Shown here: positions 1 through 11,569 of the stretch, piece after piece | Numbering within the stretch: the first letter of the stretch is position 1 | How the letters are laid out: each line of letters starts with the position of its first letter | Assembly: GCF_963678635.1 (NCBI RefSeq) | Contig: NC_087065.1 | Coordinates: 53,823,858-53,887,857, forward strand | Source: Symsagittifera roscoffensis | Lineage: Eukaryota; Xenacoelomorpha; Acoela; Convolutidae | Direction: 5' to 3' | DNA: 64,000 nucleotides | The notes under the pieces: generated by a model | Databases searched by the model: none | Told to the model about the DNA's origin: nothing | What the model saw: the letters and a program-made list of their open reading frames with translations, nothing else | Translations under genes and position numbers: made by a program

Positions 1-1050
1 ATTATTTTTGTAAAATCTGAAATTCCCAACCCTGTAGTTGGGTACTTTCAGAGTACTATCAAGGATCGCGAATCTTGCCTCCAAATATGACTGTTCAAAT
101 CCTCGTAGTTTTCGAGATATGAAGTTTTTTGTGATTTTTTCAAAAATTTCAGAAAATTTTAATTAATTATTTCTCTTTTTTTGAAAATCCCAACCTTGTA
201 GTTGGGTGCTGTCAGAGTACTCTAAGGAGTTACAAATCTCGCCTCCAAATATGAGTGTTCAAATCCTTGTAGTTTTCGAGATATGACGTTTTTTGTGATT
301 TTTCAAAAAAATTTCAGAAAACTTATATTAATTTTTTTTGCAAAATCAGAAATTCCCAACCCTGTAGTTGGGTCCTGTCAGAGTACTCTCAAAGATTGCG
401 AATCTTGCCTCCCAGTATGACTGCTCAATTCTTTGTAGTTTTTGAGATATGACGTTTTTTGTGATTTTTTCAAAAATTTTCAGACAGTTTAAATTAATTA
501 TTCTTTCAAAATTTGAAATTCCCAACGCTATAGTTCGGTGTTATCGGGGTACTCTAAAGGGTGCAAATCTTGGCACATGCGACTGCTAAACGCGACTGCT
601 CAAATGCTTTTAGTTTCCGAGATGTGACGTTTTTTGATTTTTTCAAAATTGCTCAAATTATCTACAAAGAAATTCAAAAAATTTGAAACTACTAACTTGA
701 TGAAGATACAACCTTATTGTCAGCGTATACCCAGTCGTTTCAAAGCTTGCCTATTAATATGAATGCTCAAATCTTTTTAGTTTTCGAAATAAGACGTTTT
801 TTTTTTTTAATTTTTTTTTTCGGGAAACTTAGGTTTAAAAAATTTCACAAAATTTTGGATTCCTAACCCTATAGTAGGGTGCTCTCTGTGGTTGCAAATC
901 TGGCCTCCAAATTTCTCCAGAGGCCTATTAAGTTTTCGAGATGACGCTTTTTAAATGGGAATTTAAAATAATTTAAAAGTTCGAAATTACCAACCCTGTA
1001 ATTGGGTGCAGTCAGAGTACACTAAAAGTTTGCATATGTTGTTTCCAATA
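1..1050. repeat. Satellite A tandem array, about 165-bp unit, ~7 diverged copies
   Basis: Units recur near 27, 189, 356, 521, 688, 862 and 989. Each opens with a conserved core like CCCAACCCTGTAGTTGGGT, continues through a GTCAGAGTACTCT-like stretch and a TTTTCGAGATATGACGTTTT-like stretch, and ends in a T/A-rich tail. The core contains a short inverted repeat (CCAAC...GTTGG). Copies diverge more to the right. The same family is found near 35030-35340 and 38165-38780. The array may continue left of the window. No coding capacity is seen. Confidence 0.85.
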
Positions 1051-1080
1051 TATGCGGTTTTTCTTGTTGTCGAAACATTT

Positions 1081-2100
1081 CGAAGCACCGAAGGTGCGTT
1101 AAACGCTAGTTTAATTTAATTCCCCAATTTGATTTTATTACTGCTTCATCAATATTTTGTGTAGTTATAAGTTTGTCGTGAAGCTAATTTTCAATCCATT
1201 TCACCGATAAAATTGACAAAAATGTTTTCAGTTTTATGAGTTTTTTGAACTGATTGTTGTTGGAACATTCTGTGCTAATTTCCCTGCAAAAATATCTTTT
1301 CGAAGTAGTTTTTTAATTAAAGGGTATTGTGTTTCAGAAGCAGAGGAAACTGCACATCGCTAATGTGAATATGCGAAATGTGGATAGAAAGAGTCATGCG
1401 TGCATGCTAAAGAGCTGTGCTCTTCTATGAAACTTATTTAGTTTTCGACTAGTGTATACGAAGAATAACTTCGCCTTTATTCACTGCGCCATATTTTTTT
1501 CATCTCCATTGTGCTCATTATTATTATAATTAGTCGATAGTTTGTTCTAACACTTAAGATGTTTTTTAGATAGAATAATTTTTTTAATTGTCATGCCAAT
1601 CTACCGCTGGGTTTTATATTTTTCCATTTTAGCCTAATCACGTTACTATCTTCAGTTAAGTAACTAATCAACTAAATTTAGTTGAAATTTTAAATTAGAG
1701 CTTAAATTGAGCTTATATGCTAGCTTTGGGTTTATCCAATATAGGGTAGGTTGTCTCATCATTCTAAATTTGCATTGTTTTTATTCAGTTCTAAATTAGC
1801 CTGAAGGTTTTAAATTGCGGTAAAATTTGTACTTCGGGGCTAATATGCGGTTGCGCTCTATGCATGAGTTCACATCGCGTTTAGTTGTCTTCTGAATCTT
1901 TATGTAAAATTATTCTCACTTGCTATATATCAATCAGTTATTCAACTATAAACATAAAACGAAGCAGTTTTTTTGTTCTTAAACTGTTTCTGTTCTGAAT
2001 GTTTCCGTTTTTATAAAGAATATATGGGAAAACGTGTGCTGCATTTTTTTAAAACCCAGTCGAAATGCCACGTCATGCTCTTTATTAAATCACAGAATCA
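1081..2100. other. AT-rich stretch without recognised gene
   Basis: This segment is T-rich with no long ORF, no splice-flanked coding segment and no clear internal repetition. It separates satellite A from the first composite repeat. Confidence 0.5.
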
Positions 2101-2104
2101 ATAA

Positions 2105-3250
2105 TTGGCTCAGTTCCTACAATGGTCAAACTCCTTTAAAATAAGCTTAAAGTTCGTTAGTGCTGATTACCCTTGCAATCGGGTACTAGAGTTTTTTCCC
2201 GTAAATAATTTTGTTCACTGGACTCCTGGTGGCACCTTGGCTCATGAATTAAAATTTCACAGTGTCTTTTGCACATTTAGGCTGTAGGTTACGAATACGC
2301 CTGTGATGGCAAAGGTCCTGGGTTCGAATCTGACTGGGACCTTTTTTTTTTAAACCGTAAATATTCCGGTTCAAAATTTTTTGGCCTATTTCTTGTCTGA
2401 TTATGTTTTTTTCGGCTTAGTTGCCACATCTAAGAATAGTTTTTTTTGTAAACGATTTTCATTGTAATTGCTTTGTTTTCGCATTTCAAAAATCCGGTCG
2501 AATCGGTTTTAGTTTTTTTTTGGCATGAAAAGTTTCTGCTCAGGTATTTTTGGCTTTGTTACCGCTTGGTAATTCAAAATTCAATATCTATCAACCATCC
2601 GTCGCATCTGCAGTAGAGATAACACAATTGCTAGAGATCGCAAAGGGTTGCGATTGGAATCCGACCGGGAACTGTTTTTTTTGCAAACTATAGAGTTTAA
2701 GTGCGTTTTCGGGCTATCGTCTGTCAGTTTATTTTTGTCGGCTTAGTTCCCGTAGCCCGACTTTTTCGAAGGTTCAGCTTTGCTCCAGGTTGCTGTAGCC
2801 CCCATGCTTGAGGTGACAAAGCTCAGGAGTTCGATTGCAGTCGAGGCCTGTTTTTTTTGCAAGTTGAAATTTTTCGGCTAATTTAGATCATTGTCGGTCT
2901 GCTTATTTTAGTCGGCTTAGTTCCGTGAAAATCCAATAATTTTGTCGGCTTAGTTCCGTAGTTTCATTTTTTGAAAATTCAGTTTCTTTCTAGCATTTTG
3001 AAAGCTCTTTGTACAGTTTTTAGTAATGCAGGCACCATTTTTCCGGATAGTTTGGGCTTTTGTCGCAATTTTTATTGACATTGATTTTTTGCAGTTTTTC
3101 TCTGTTGATTTCAATCATAGTCATTTATATTTGTATCGCAAGTGCTGGGAATCTCATCTTCGCCTCTGTGTAAGATACTTTTTTCTGCGTTTGCGACTAG
3201 CAAGCGTTATCAAATCGGAATATAGACGGTTTTCGGGTTAACAACTAATT
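2105..3250 (+). repeat. Composite tRNA-like repeat, copy 1
   Basis: This is a diverged direct copy of 11570-12930 with the same order of modules. It holds a hairpin-derived segment (CCTTGCAATCGGGTAC, 2171-2186). Three B-box-like segments follow, each trailed by a T-run: GGTTCGAATCT at 2321-2331, one near 2651-2662, and one near 2826-2838. Spacers carry the recurrent phrase TCGGCTTAGTTNCC (near 2408, 2734, 2907, 2941). The copy ends with a CTTCGCCTCTGTGT segment and the hairpin module at 3187-3207. B boxes followed by T-runs suggest a tRNA-derived, Pol III-type origin. None folds by eye into a convincing complete tRNA. Confidence 0.6.
3187..3246 (+). repeat. Hairpin module (GCGTTTGC/GCAAGCGT stem) plus AATCGG motif
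   Basis: A stem-loop with 8-nt arms and a GACTA loop is followed by TATCAAATCGGAA and a T-rich stretch ending in GGGTTAACAACT. It belongs to the recurrent hairpin family seen at least eight times in the window. Confidence 0.65.
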
Positions 3251-3559
3251 CAATGAAATCAGTTGAATCAGATAGCATGACCATTCTGGTAGCAGCAGAA
3301 CAGAATGTCAGACAAAGACATTTCTCGAGTATGCTTGAATTTTAACTGACCGTTTCATTCGAGTTTTCGTTGTTGATTGCAAAACAACTCTTATTTTTAG
3401 TTTCCGCTTTCTTTTTCGTTTTTTTTTGGCTCAAATGGTTTCATTTGATGTTATATCTGTTTCGTTGCCTCATAATTTGTCTTTTGATCCAAATTTTTTA
3501 AGCAATTGTTTAAATTTAATTTGTTCCAAGTTTTGTTATTTCACTTGTGCCACCTGAGG

Positions 3560-3850
3560 GGTGCTAAACTTGAGACCTCAAGTTTTTTTTGGCTCAACAG
3601 TAGTCTAACCAAGTATCGTCTGCTCAGTTTCCGCTTGGATAAGTTTGTTTCTTGATGCATTTTGAAAACTGGCAGTTGTTTTTCTAAGTATCTTTCCTCA
3701 AACTCAACCGCATTCCAATTTTTTGTACTCAGTTTTTTTTTACTCTACCTTCATTTTTTTTAACTCAGGCTTTTGCCCTATTTTTGGACTAGCTGCTGTG
3801 CTTTTGCAGCTCCGCTTCGCCTCTGTGTTCGAATTATTTGCTTTCACCCA
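3560..3850. repeat. Fragments of the composite repeat
   Basis: It contains a CTCAAC...GTCTGCTCAGTTTCCGCTTGG phrase and a CTTCGCCTCTGTGTTCG segment near 3815-3832. Both are shared with the composite family, but no complete copy is present. Confidence 0.4.
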
Positions 3851-5950
3851 ATGAAAAAGAATTCGCTCCAATTTTGCAGTTTAGAAATGTGTCTTAAGAG
3901 TATTCCATGCAAGGGATTTCGGTGATATGTTTCAATAGGTAGTAATTTAGAGTATAGTGCATGTATTTAATTTGAGAACCATTATACATAATATAGTCAT
4001 TTCATTTTCAATCAATTGTACATGCTACTAAGATAGTTTTTGTCAATACAGTACTCTGTCAGATTTTCAAAATTCAAATTTTACACTTATGCCAAAATGA
4101 GGCTTTTGAAATAAATAATGACGGAAATAAATAATGCATTAGCAAAAACTTTTCGATATCAAAAAAATCATCGATTTTGATTGCCAGCTTTTTTATCTAT
4201 GGAATTCCAGCTTTAATTACTGTAGTTTAACATTGGACCGAGTAAGGTAAAATTATTGCTCCACAAAAGTGAATCTGGAAATCAGTTAATGCAATTGTTT
4301 TGAATTCCAGCTTTAAAATTGCATTAAGCCACAAATATAACTAATGCACTAAAAAAATGTCTAAATAACAGAAAAAGCATTGACTTTGAGTACCAGCGTT
4401 AACAATGCATTGAAAAATAGCTATATTTACTGCGCTACAAAAGTGAGTCTTTTAATCAGAAATCGGATCAAGATAACTAAATTATACTTCTTAGCTTTAT
4501 AGTTCTTAGCTCCAATATAGTTCTTAGCTTTTTATGCAATCCAGACGAGAGCATTTGAATCACTTTCCCCTTGAAAGGTCTCAATGTTATCGGATCAATA
4601 ATAATCTGATTTTGGCATGTTTTACGACGTTTCATGAGTTACTGCTAACTGTATAAATCTTGCTACAATTGATGGATTACAGCAGACTGCTCTGTGTCTT
4701 CACCTACAATTGTTATTAGTGAAAAAACTTAGAATTAAATAAAAACCTTCAATAACTGTCAAATTTTTTCATGACATGTATGGTCCGGTTTCACGTTTCA
4801 TGATGTTTTCTGTCTATGTCTAGTACATATGTGCATCTTGATACAATTGATGTGCTAGAAGAGGTTATGCTGGAGTTTTTTTGAACACTGTAAAATAGCG
4901 CCAAAAAAACTGACAAAATAAGGTATCAAAAAATGTGCAACTTTTGAGTTCTTCATTCTTATAGTTTTTTTAACAGTAATTATTATAGGTTAAGACTCAG
5001 CGTAGTCTCGTTTAACCTAACAGTTGTGGCAGGAAGTAAATTTTGTTGTAGAAACAGTTTTGAAACATGAAACTGGTAGCTTAGGAGATATGGAAGATTT
5101 TACTATTTAAAAAAATTCAAAAACTTAGAAAAAAATCTAATTTTAAATTTATGTTTTTCTTTTCTTTTTTACGTGAAAGAAGCATGCATAGCTAGGGTAG
5201 GCGTTTGCGGGCCATATGGCCCCGTTGTCTATCCTCTCCGAGTCTCATTTTAATAATTACTTATAACGATGAATTGCCAAATTTATGTAATGAATGACCG
5301 GAGAAATTTATTCTTTCTTTCTTTCTTTTATGAAGGAACCTGACAAAATAAAGTGTAATTTAAAAAATGACTTTTTTGAGACTTTCATTCATTTTTAAAT
5401 ATTTTTTTTTCTTAGAACAATCTAATTTAAGATTCAGGGCGGTCTCGTAGGATCCATAAATGGTAGCAAAAAGTACATAACTAACAGGAACATTCATGGA
5501 ATCTCCATTCTGCGTTTGTCCTTTCAGTTGAATCCATATTTTTGAGGTCGAAACTCAAGCCTCAAATTGAAACCAAAAAATATTTTCTTAACATATTGCG
5601 GTATCAGGGTAACCATAACAACCTAAGAGGCGCCTACATGAACAAAAATTGAAATATTGGGTTTGAGGAATATCATTTTTTAGCATAAAAGTGCACAACC
5701 CCAAAGTTTCGGTTTTGCTCAGATCCAAATTTCTCAAAATCTTGTAATTGAAAATGATCAAATGAAAGGTCGTTAGAAACTTTGTTTCAAATGCTTGGCT
5801 ATCTTTAAATTCAGTAAGGAGTTGGTTTTGACCACAATAGCTAATCCTGGGATATTTCCTATACCTAATTTTTCTTGTCAATAAGTGACTTTTTCCGGGC
5901 AAAAAGTGATCATATCTTCTTTGCCATAACAACTGTCGAATAAAAAAAAA
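3851..5950. other. No recognised gene; diverged direct repeats and a TTTC microsatellite
   Basis: I see no supportable coding region. Segments around 4860-5130 and 5325-5580 resemble each other (a GACAAAATAA... start, then a CTCGT segment) and may be old direct repeats. A (TTTC)n run sits at about 5311-5329 after a unique-looking 3' end. That arrangement is typical of the tail of a non-LTR or SINE insertion, though I cannot assign a family. Confidence 0.4.
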
Positions 5951-6980
5951 CCTCAGATAGGCCTAAATTTTGTTTTTATTCAATAACTTTTTTCTGAACT
6001 TAGCTTATGCTAAAGCATGCTACTCCTGATCGGGTTGTCAGAGTTACTACACATCACTGCAGAATTTTTTAGACCGGGTTGTACGCATCTACCCAAGAAA
6101 CGCTCAACCGTACCCTTCTTTCTCGAATCCTTTTTCGGATGAGAATTGACTTTTTTTTCCAGCCAGCCAGGTTGAAATCACGAAATTTGAAACAATCAAT
6201 GGACTGGATTTGGTGTTGCCTCGTTCGAAAGATACTGAGCAGGGTATTCCAAAACACCCCCACAACACGCCAAAGCTAAATTTTAAGATCAATTTTTGAG
6301 TTGCTGCAAGTATTGCAAAATGTGACTTTTGCCCGGCCCTAACTTTTCCCATGTTTTTCTTCGAAGTTTTTTGCAGTAGGGTTTTTATCGTCCCGAAGCA
6401 TAAATATGAAGTTTCAGAGCTGTACGAGGCCGAGAAACATTTTGAACAGGTACCCCGAATTCGGTTGAGCCATCCGTCAAAATGTGGCTTGTGCCGGATC
6501 AGGGCACCGCCCAGCATAACTGTATAATACAGTGTATATCAACTTCATAACTAGTCTGTCAACTTTATAACAGGAAACCTCGCTTCACTTGCAAAAATTG
6601 AAATTTTAACCGCAAATTTTCCTAATTATTCTGCATAAATAAATTCATGTTGAAGAAACGCCCGGAATCGAATTAGTTACTCTTGCGAGACCAAGTGTAT
6701 TGCAGCCGGGTAATAAACATTTTCCTCGTGAGCAAGTTTTTCCTCAAGGTTCCTCTCCTCGCAGCTGAACAGACGTGCCCAGAAACAGACTCAATTTGAG
6801 CATGTTTGATTTCAAATACGCACACTATTCGAAGTTTAATTACATTAGTGTCAGATTATTAAGAACCTTCTCTTCTAGCCTAAGTCGCAAATAAAAGTGT
6901 TCATTAGAAAAGTTCACTTATTTGGAAATTTCACTTTAGCATTGGAGATTGCATAACATATGTTCTCTGCTTTATTTGTG
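5951..6980. other. No recognised gene; one hairpin-family relic
   Basis: Open frames on both strands across 6069-6517 overlap each other and show no recognisable protein motif. A relic of the hairpin family lies at about 6681-6715 (CTCTTGCGAGACCAAGTG, then TTGCAGCCGGGTAA). Confidence 0.4.
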
Positions 6981-6989
6981 GCTAGTCTT

Positions 6990-7660
6990 TGGTGCCTATT
7001 AAGGTTAAGTGGTTAGTCTGCGAGACTCTTAATCTTTAGGTCGCAGTTTCGAATCACAGAGTTCAAGGCTTATTTTTTTATTGTGCTTTCTATGGTTGCT
7101 TTTTGTCGTGTTTTGGCTAGTGTATGCAAAGCGAAGCTTCGCCTCTGTGTTTATATTTTGGCTCTAGATTTTACAACTCAGATTTTGCGCATATTTCTTT
7201 TTTTTCCATCATTTTGAAGAGTCAATTAGCGATTTGAAAAACGATTTAAAACGCCGTAAAATTTGTTCACGCTCAAATTTGATTTTTCGTGGTTTGACTT
7301 ATCATTTTTTAAAGTTCAGTTTGTTTCATCTGTTAGAATGAAGCCAAACTTTTTTATTGAACTGCAAAAGTCTTAAGGTCACAAAAAACGTGATCGAATG
7401 TTAATTTCGAAAGTGGATTTAAGTTTTCAGATTTCACACGGGAAAAAAATTCATCTATGGATACAGTTTTCTCAATTTGGGTTCCTTTATCAAAAAAGTG
7501 CCAAACATAAATTATGCTTGAAATCAAAAAAGTTTTCTTTGAAGTTTTTTCAAATAACATTTCAGTTTTTGTTTCTTTGCGTTCATTAACGCTTTATTAC
7601 GCTTGCGATTGGCAAGCGTTATCAAACGGAATGATGACTTTTTTTCTAGTTAACAACTAA
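6990..7660 (+). repeat. tRNA-like SINE fragment and hairpin module
   Basis: An A-box-like stretch (near 7003-7020) and a B-box-like stretch (CAGTTTCGAATCAC, 7044-7057) precede a T-run. An AGCTTCGCCTCTGTGTTT segment follows near 7134-7151. The hairpin at 7599-7619 has perfect 8-bp arms (ACGCTTGC/GCAAGCGT) around GATTG. These are parts of the composite family in the usual order, with internal losses. Confidence 0.55.
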
Positions 7661-8039
7661 ATTAACAAAACCAGTTAAATCACTTGGTGATATTAATGCT
7701 GATATGCTCAATTTCTTGAAAATTCAAATTTAACTACTTGGGGGTACTAGTTACTACTGGGTAGTTTCAGGGGGACTGAAACTTTATTTTTTTGAAAAAA
7801 TCAGTTTTGTTTTTCGGCTTTACTCGTGTCTACTCATAGATTGTCGGCCTCGTTTCCGCTTCGTAAGGTTGTCCGGTTGCTAATTTGAATTTCAAATGCC
7901 TTTTTAGGATTTTTTGCCCAGAATTCCTGTTTCCCTTCTACCCATTTTCAAAAGTCGGAATTCAATAGAAAACCGCGTTTCTATGGTGCCCTTGTGTGCC
8001 TGCATACTCCGCTGGTCTCTCTTTGCTTTTCCAATTTGT

Positions 8040-8900
8040 CTTTTCTGAAGAAGTCTGTAGGGGAAATATTTGACCGATATTTTTGATTTTTTTTCGTTTT
8101 CGAAAACTAACCTACCAAATCTGAAATTGTTGGTTTCATTGAATAGATAGGCTTTGTTAAGCTCCCCTCGATGAGCGGCTACGTCCAAAAATTTTTAAAC
8201 ATCAAATATGGCCCTCGGAATAGTGAAATTTTTGATATTTTTGACCGTTTTTAAACCTTTTTGACTTTTCTCGAAAACTAGCCTCTCAAACCAGTGGTTG
8301 TGGGTTCAATGGATATAACGGTTAGTTAGAAACTCCCTTGCATCAGCGGCTACTCACAAGTTTTTATACACAAAAAAAATCAATTTTGAATTTTTGGCCG
8401 TATTTTGAAACTTTTCGGGAGTGCTGCCCTGACAAAGCTGGATTTTTGGGTTCGACGAAATAACAGTTTGGGTGAATCTCTTCTGCATAAGCGACTCGCG
8501 CAATTTGTTTAAGACAAGAAGCCCTAATTCTCGGAATTGTCAACTATCTGATTTGCTGACCTTTTTTTGGACTTTCTCGATAACTATTCTGCCAAATCTG
8601 ATATCATAGGTTTAATCGACAAAACAGTTTGTTGCAAGCTTACTTTTGTAATTGTTTACGCTCAGTTTGTTTTGAGAACAGTTATGGCCTTCAAACAAGT
8701 GAACTTATTGAAACTTTGACCGGTTTTTAGAAACTTTCTGATTTTTCTTAAAAACTACTCTTTCAAATCTGATTAAGAGTTCAATCGAATTAAGCGGTTA
8801 GGCGAATTTTTCGTGCAAAAGCGGCCATTTTTTATAAGAGAAATGTTATGACTTTGGAAACATTCCAAAATCTCAATAGATTTCACTCTTCTCACTAATT
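8040..8900. repeat. Satellite B tandem array, about 160-bp unit, ~5 copies
   Basis: Diverged units share a CTACCAAATCTGA-like start, a GGTTCAATNGA segment, GCATNAGCGGCTAC, GGCCCTCGGAATAGT and a GACCGTTTTTNAAAC...TTCTCGAAAACTA stretch. The same family forms arrays at 57040-57870 and a fragment at 34830-35000. No coding potential is evident. Confidence 0.75.
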
Positions 8901-9179
8901 TTAGAAGAGAAACAATTAAGGTTTTGGGAAAATCCAATTTCTAAGTTAAGCATTTCGTCCCGCATCAGTATGGCAAATTCAAAAAAATATCAAAGACGTG
9001 CTTCCAGCTATAGCTGGGCACTAGGTGCCCTTCCTCGAGTTATACGAAAATTTTACTTCACCTTGTTTTTCGCAACATTTTTCATTTTTTCTCGACATGT
9101 TTTTATGATTGCGTTAAATCGAAAGTGGTGCGAACTGTCTGTTTGCTATGATGTTTTAACAGGGATGTTGGGCTAAAAA

Positions 9180-10140
9180 TTTCCGGTTCAAATCATCATA
9201 TGGGCTTAATTGCCTCATCTGCGTCCTTATGAAGATAAAAATACATTTTCATTATTTCAGATTTTCATTGTTACGCAAAATGAGGCAATTAAGCTGATAT
9301 AACATAAGCTGAAACCTTTTTAGGCTAATACACCTGTGAAAACAAAAAATTCAAGCAATTACATATCCAGTTTATGCTGAATTTATATATTTATTTTATT
9401 TCGGTTTTTTTTTGCAGGTTCTAAATCCCCGAAAATCAAATACTTTCATAATTTTTGATTGCTAAATCTGCAATAGTTTTTAAATTTTTTTTTAAATTTT
9501 TTGTTTTGCTCAATTATTGTGGCGTACGTTATGTCGGCTTAATTTGCAACCAACTCAAACCAGTTATAATGTTCATAGTTGGGTGTTTCTCGTTTTTTGA
9601 CAGTAGCTATGAGTCTCTGGAAATCTGAAAATTGTTGAAGAAGTTGTAATTCCAAACGTTTTCGCCATTTATTGGCATCATCAGGCAAACAGCAAAACTG
9701 AAAAACAAAACACACTTGAGGAGTGCAACAAAACTATGAAATAATAGGTTTTCAAGAAAACTATATGTATAAAGCTTTAACGCGAGTAAAATACTGGAAC
9801 AAAGAAAAAAAAACATTTTATGTCAAAAGAGTAAGGCGTACTTGTGTGACATATATTGTTTTCTTTGTTTCAGTATTTTACTGTTGAGTTACAGCTTTTA
9901 CATTAGGGTTTTACATTAGCATTGAATTTTATTGTTTTCTATCTGAAGAAGCTATAGGTTTCGGCCTAACTTCATCTATGAGTTAACACGAGTTACTTTA
10001 AATTTAAGAAGAGAACGACTCATATTGTTACAGTACAGTTTCAAGTCACTGATACCGAAGGAAATTATATTTGTGAATGTATTGTATAATCAATTTTGTA
10101 GCTTTGTTGGTTTTAATTTTTTGCCCCGCATCCGATTGAT
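9180..10140. other. No recognised gene; imperfect inverted repeat
   Basis: The segment is AT-rich. A stretch at about 9770-9810 recurs inverted at about 9858-9902 (arms share TAAAATACTG and AACAAAGAAAA), which suggests a degraded foldback element. No credible gene was found. Confidence 0.35.
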
Positions 10141-10143
10141 GAG

Positions 10144-10405
10144 GCTCCCTATCTCTTGGAAGTTGAGATTAAAAAATATAGCAAGGTCAATTTAGTAAAG
10201 ACGTGTAAGGAAAGATTTTTACTGGAAAAAGGCTAGTTCCGGATAATAAGTCACTGCTAATCAAGGGAATACACGGGAATACACTTCGAGAGCAGTGACC
10301 TATTATCCGGAACTAGCCTTTTTCTAGTAAAAATCTTTCCTTACACGTCTTTACTAAATTGACCTTGCTATATTTTTTAATCTCAACTTCCAAGAGGTAG
10401 GGAGC
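10144..10405. repeat. Large inverted repeat: 115-bp arms, 32-bp loop, 3 mismatches
   Basis: The left arm (10144-10258) and right arm (10291-10405) are reverse complements with three mismatches in 115 positions, about 97%. The loop contains a GGGAATACAC/GGGAATACACT direct repeat. A transcript in either direction would form a long near-perfect duplex. It could be a foldback element, a hairpin-RNA locus, or a recent inverted duplication. No flanking target duplication was obvious. Confidence 0.9.
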
Positions 10406-10669
10406 ATAATGCGTGGTTGAATAAATTTATGTCCAGGGTTCGATTGCCGTCTGGACCTGATTTTTTAAAAAAATATCTGGAATGAGAATTTTTCCGTTTA
10501 GGTGTACTTTTTCGATATAGCATCAGTAATCTACTGTCAATTCAGTTTTCCTTCCAGAAAATTTTAAGACCAGGACTTTTCCAGCACATTCAAGAGAAGG
10601 GATACAAATTCTTCCAAACAAAATCATCACCAAAGAAATCTATATCTAGATCAAGTGTGTACAAATATT

Positions 10670-10870
10670 GTGTACAAATATTGGCTTTCTGCAGTCCAAT
10701 TTATTATTTGCCAAGTTAGTGTAATGGCCTTCAGCTTGCTATATTCCAAATGTTAATTGCAAAATTTCGCCTTTTTGTACTTGGAGCCACTTTTGCTGCA
10801 TTGCATCGGCAATTGATTACCATATTTAGCTGCTTTGTTTTGGGCCAGTGTTTGACGATATTTATACACT
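10670..10870. repeat. 200-bp direct repeat, partner at 13385-13580
   Basis: The segment from TACAAATATTGGCTTTCTGC through GTGTTTGACGATATTTA recurs at 13385-13580 with few differences. The copy at 13385 is preceded by a CTTCGCCTTTGTG segment of the composite family, so this is probably part of a longer dispersed element. Confidence 0.8.
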
Positions 10871-10983
10871 TTAAGGGATAGATGGCTAGATCAGGAAAAC
10901 GGAGGCTTCATAACCCGAGGAAAGAGATTTCTCGTTGTCAGCTTATTCGTTTTTTAGACTTTTTATTTCCAGATGATTTTTTA

Positions 10984-11180
10984 CACTTGCGAGAAACAAG
11001 CGTCTTGTAATCGGGAACTAACTTTTCGCCCGTTAACAACTTTTCGTTCGAGTCTTCAACTTGCTTTATTGTTCAACCTTAACAACGTCTACTTTCCTCC
11101 CCACTTGACCTAGAGATAACGTCGTCGCCTTTGCACTCTCAGGTCTGCGGGTCGAGTTTCGTCCGGTCTTTAATTTTTTT
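10984..11180 (+). repeat. Hairpin-family relic plus tRNA-like segment
   Basis: CACTTGCGAGAAACAAGCG (10984-11002) is followed by TCTTGTAATCGGGAAC. Further on, a B-box-like GGGTCGAGTTTCG (11148-11160) precedes a T-rich run. The layout matches the composite family, but the modules are diverged. Confidence 0.45.
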
Positions 11181-11569
11181 CTTCAGTTTGTATGCATTCG
11201 AAAAAAATGGTAAAAATTGAATAGTCGGATTTTTGTTTGTCTGCTCTAATGTTTTCGGCTTAGTTACCACATCAGGAATTTAGATTGCGCTTTGGATTTG
11301 GTTACATGGTACAAGTGCAAGTATTGTTCGTCGATTTTTCAGGGGACTCAAAACTTATCAGATTTTAAAATAAAATCACTTTTTTTGGCTCAACGTGTGT
11401 CTGCTCAAAAATGGTCTGCTTTGTTTCCTCTTGCGAGCTTAAGCGAACGTAGTGTACTAGTACGACTATTCTGTTTTCAACCTTATTGGAAAGAATTGGT
11501 GCCACTTTTGGTGGCATCGTTATGTCTTTGTGATAGAATGTGCTATGGCATTTGATTAGTAAAAAGTTA

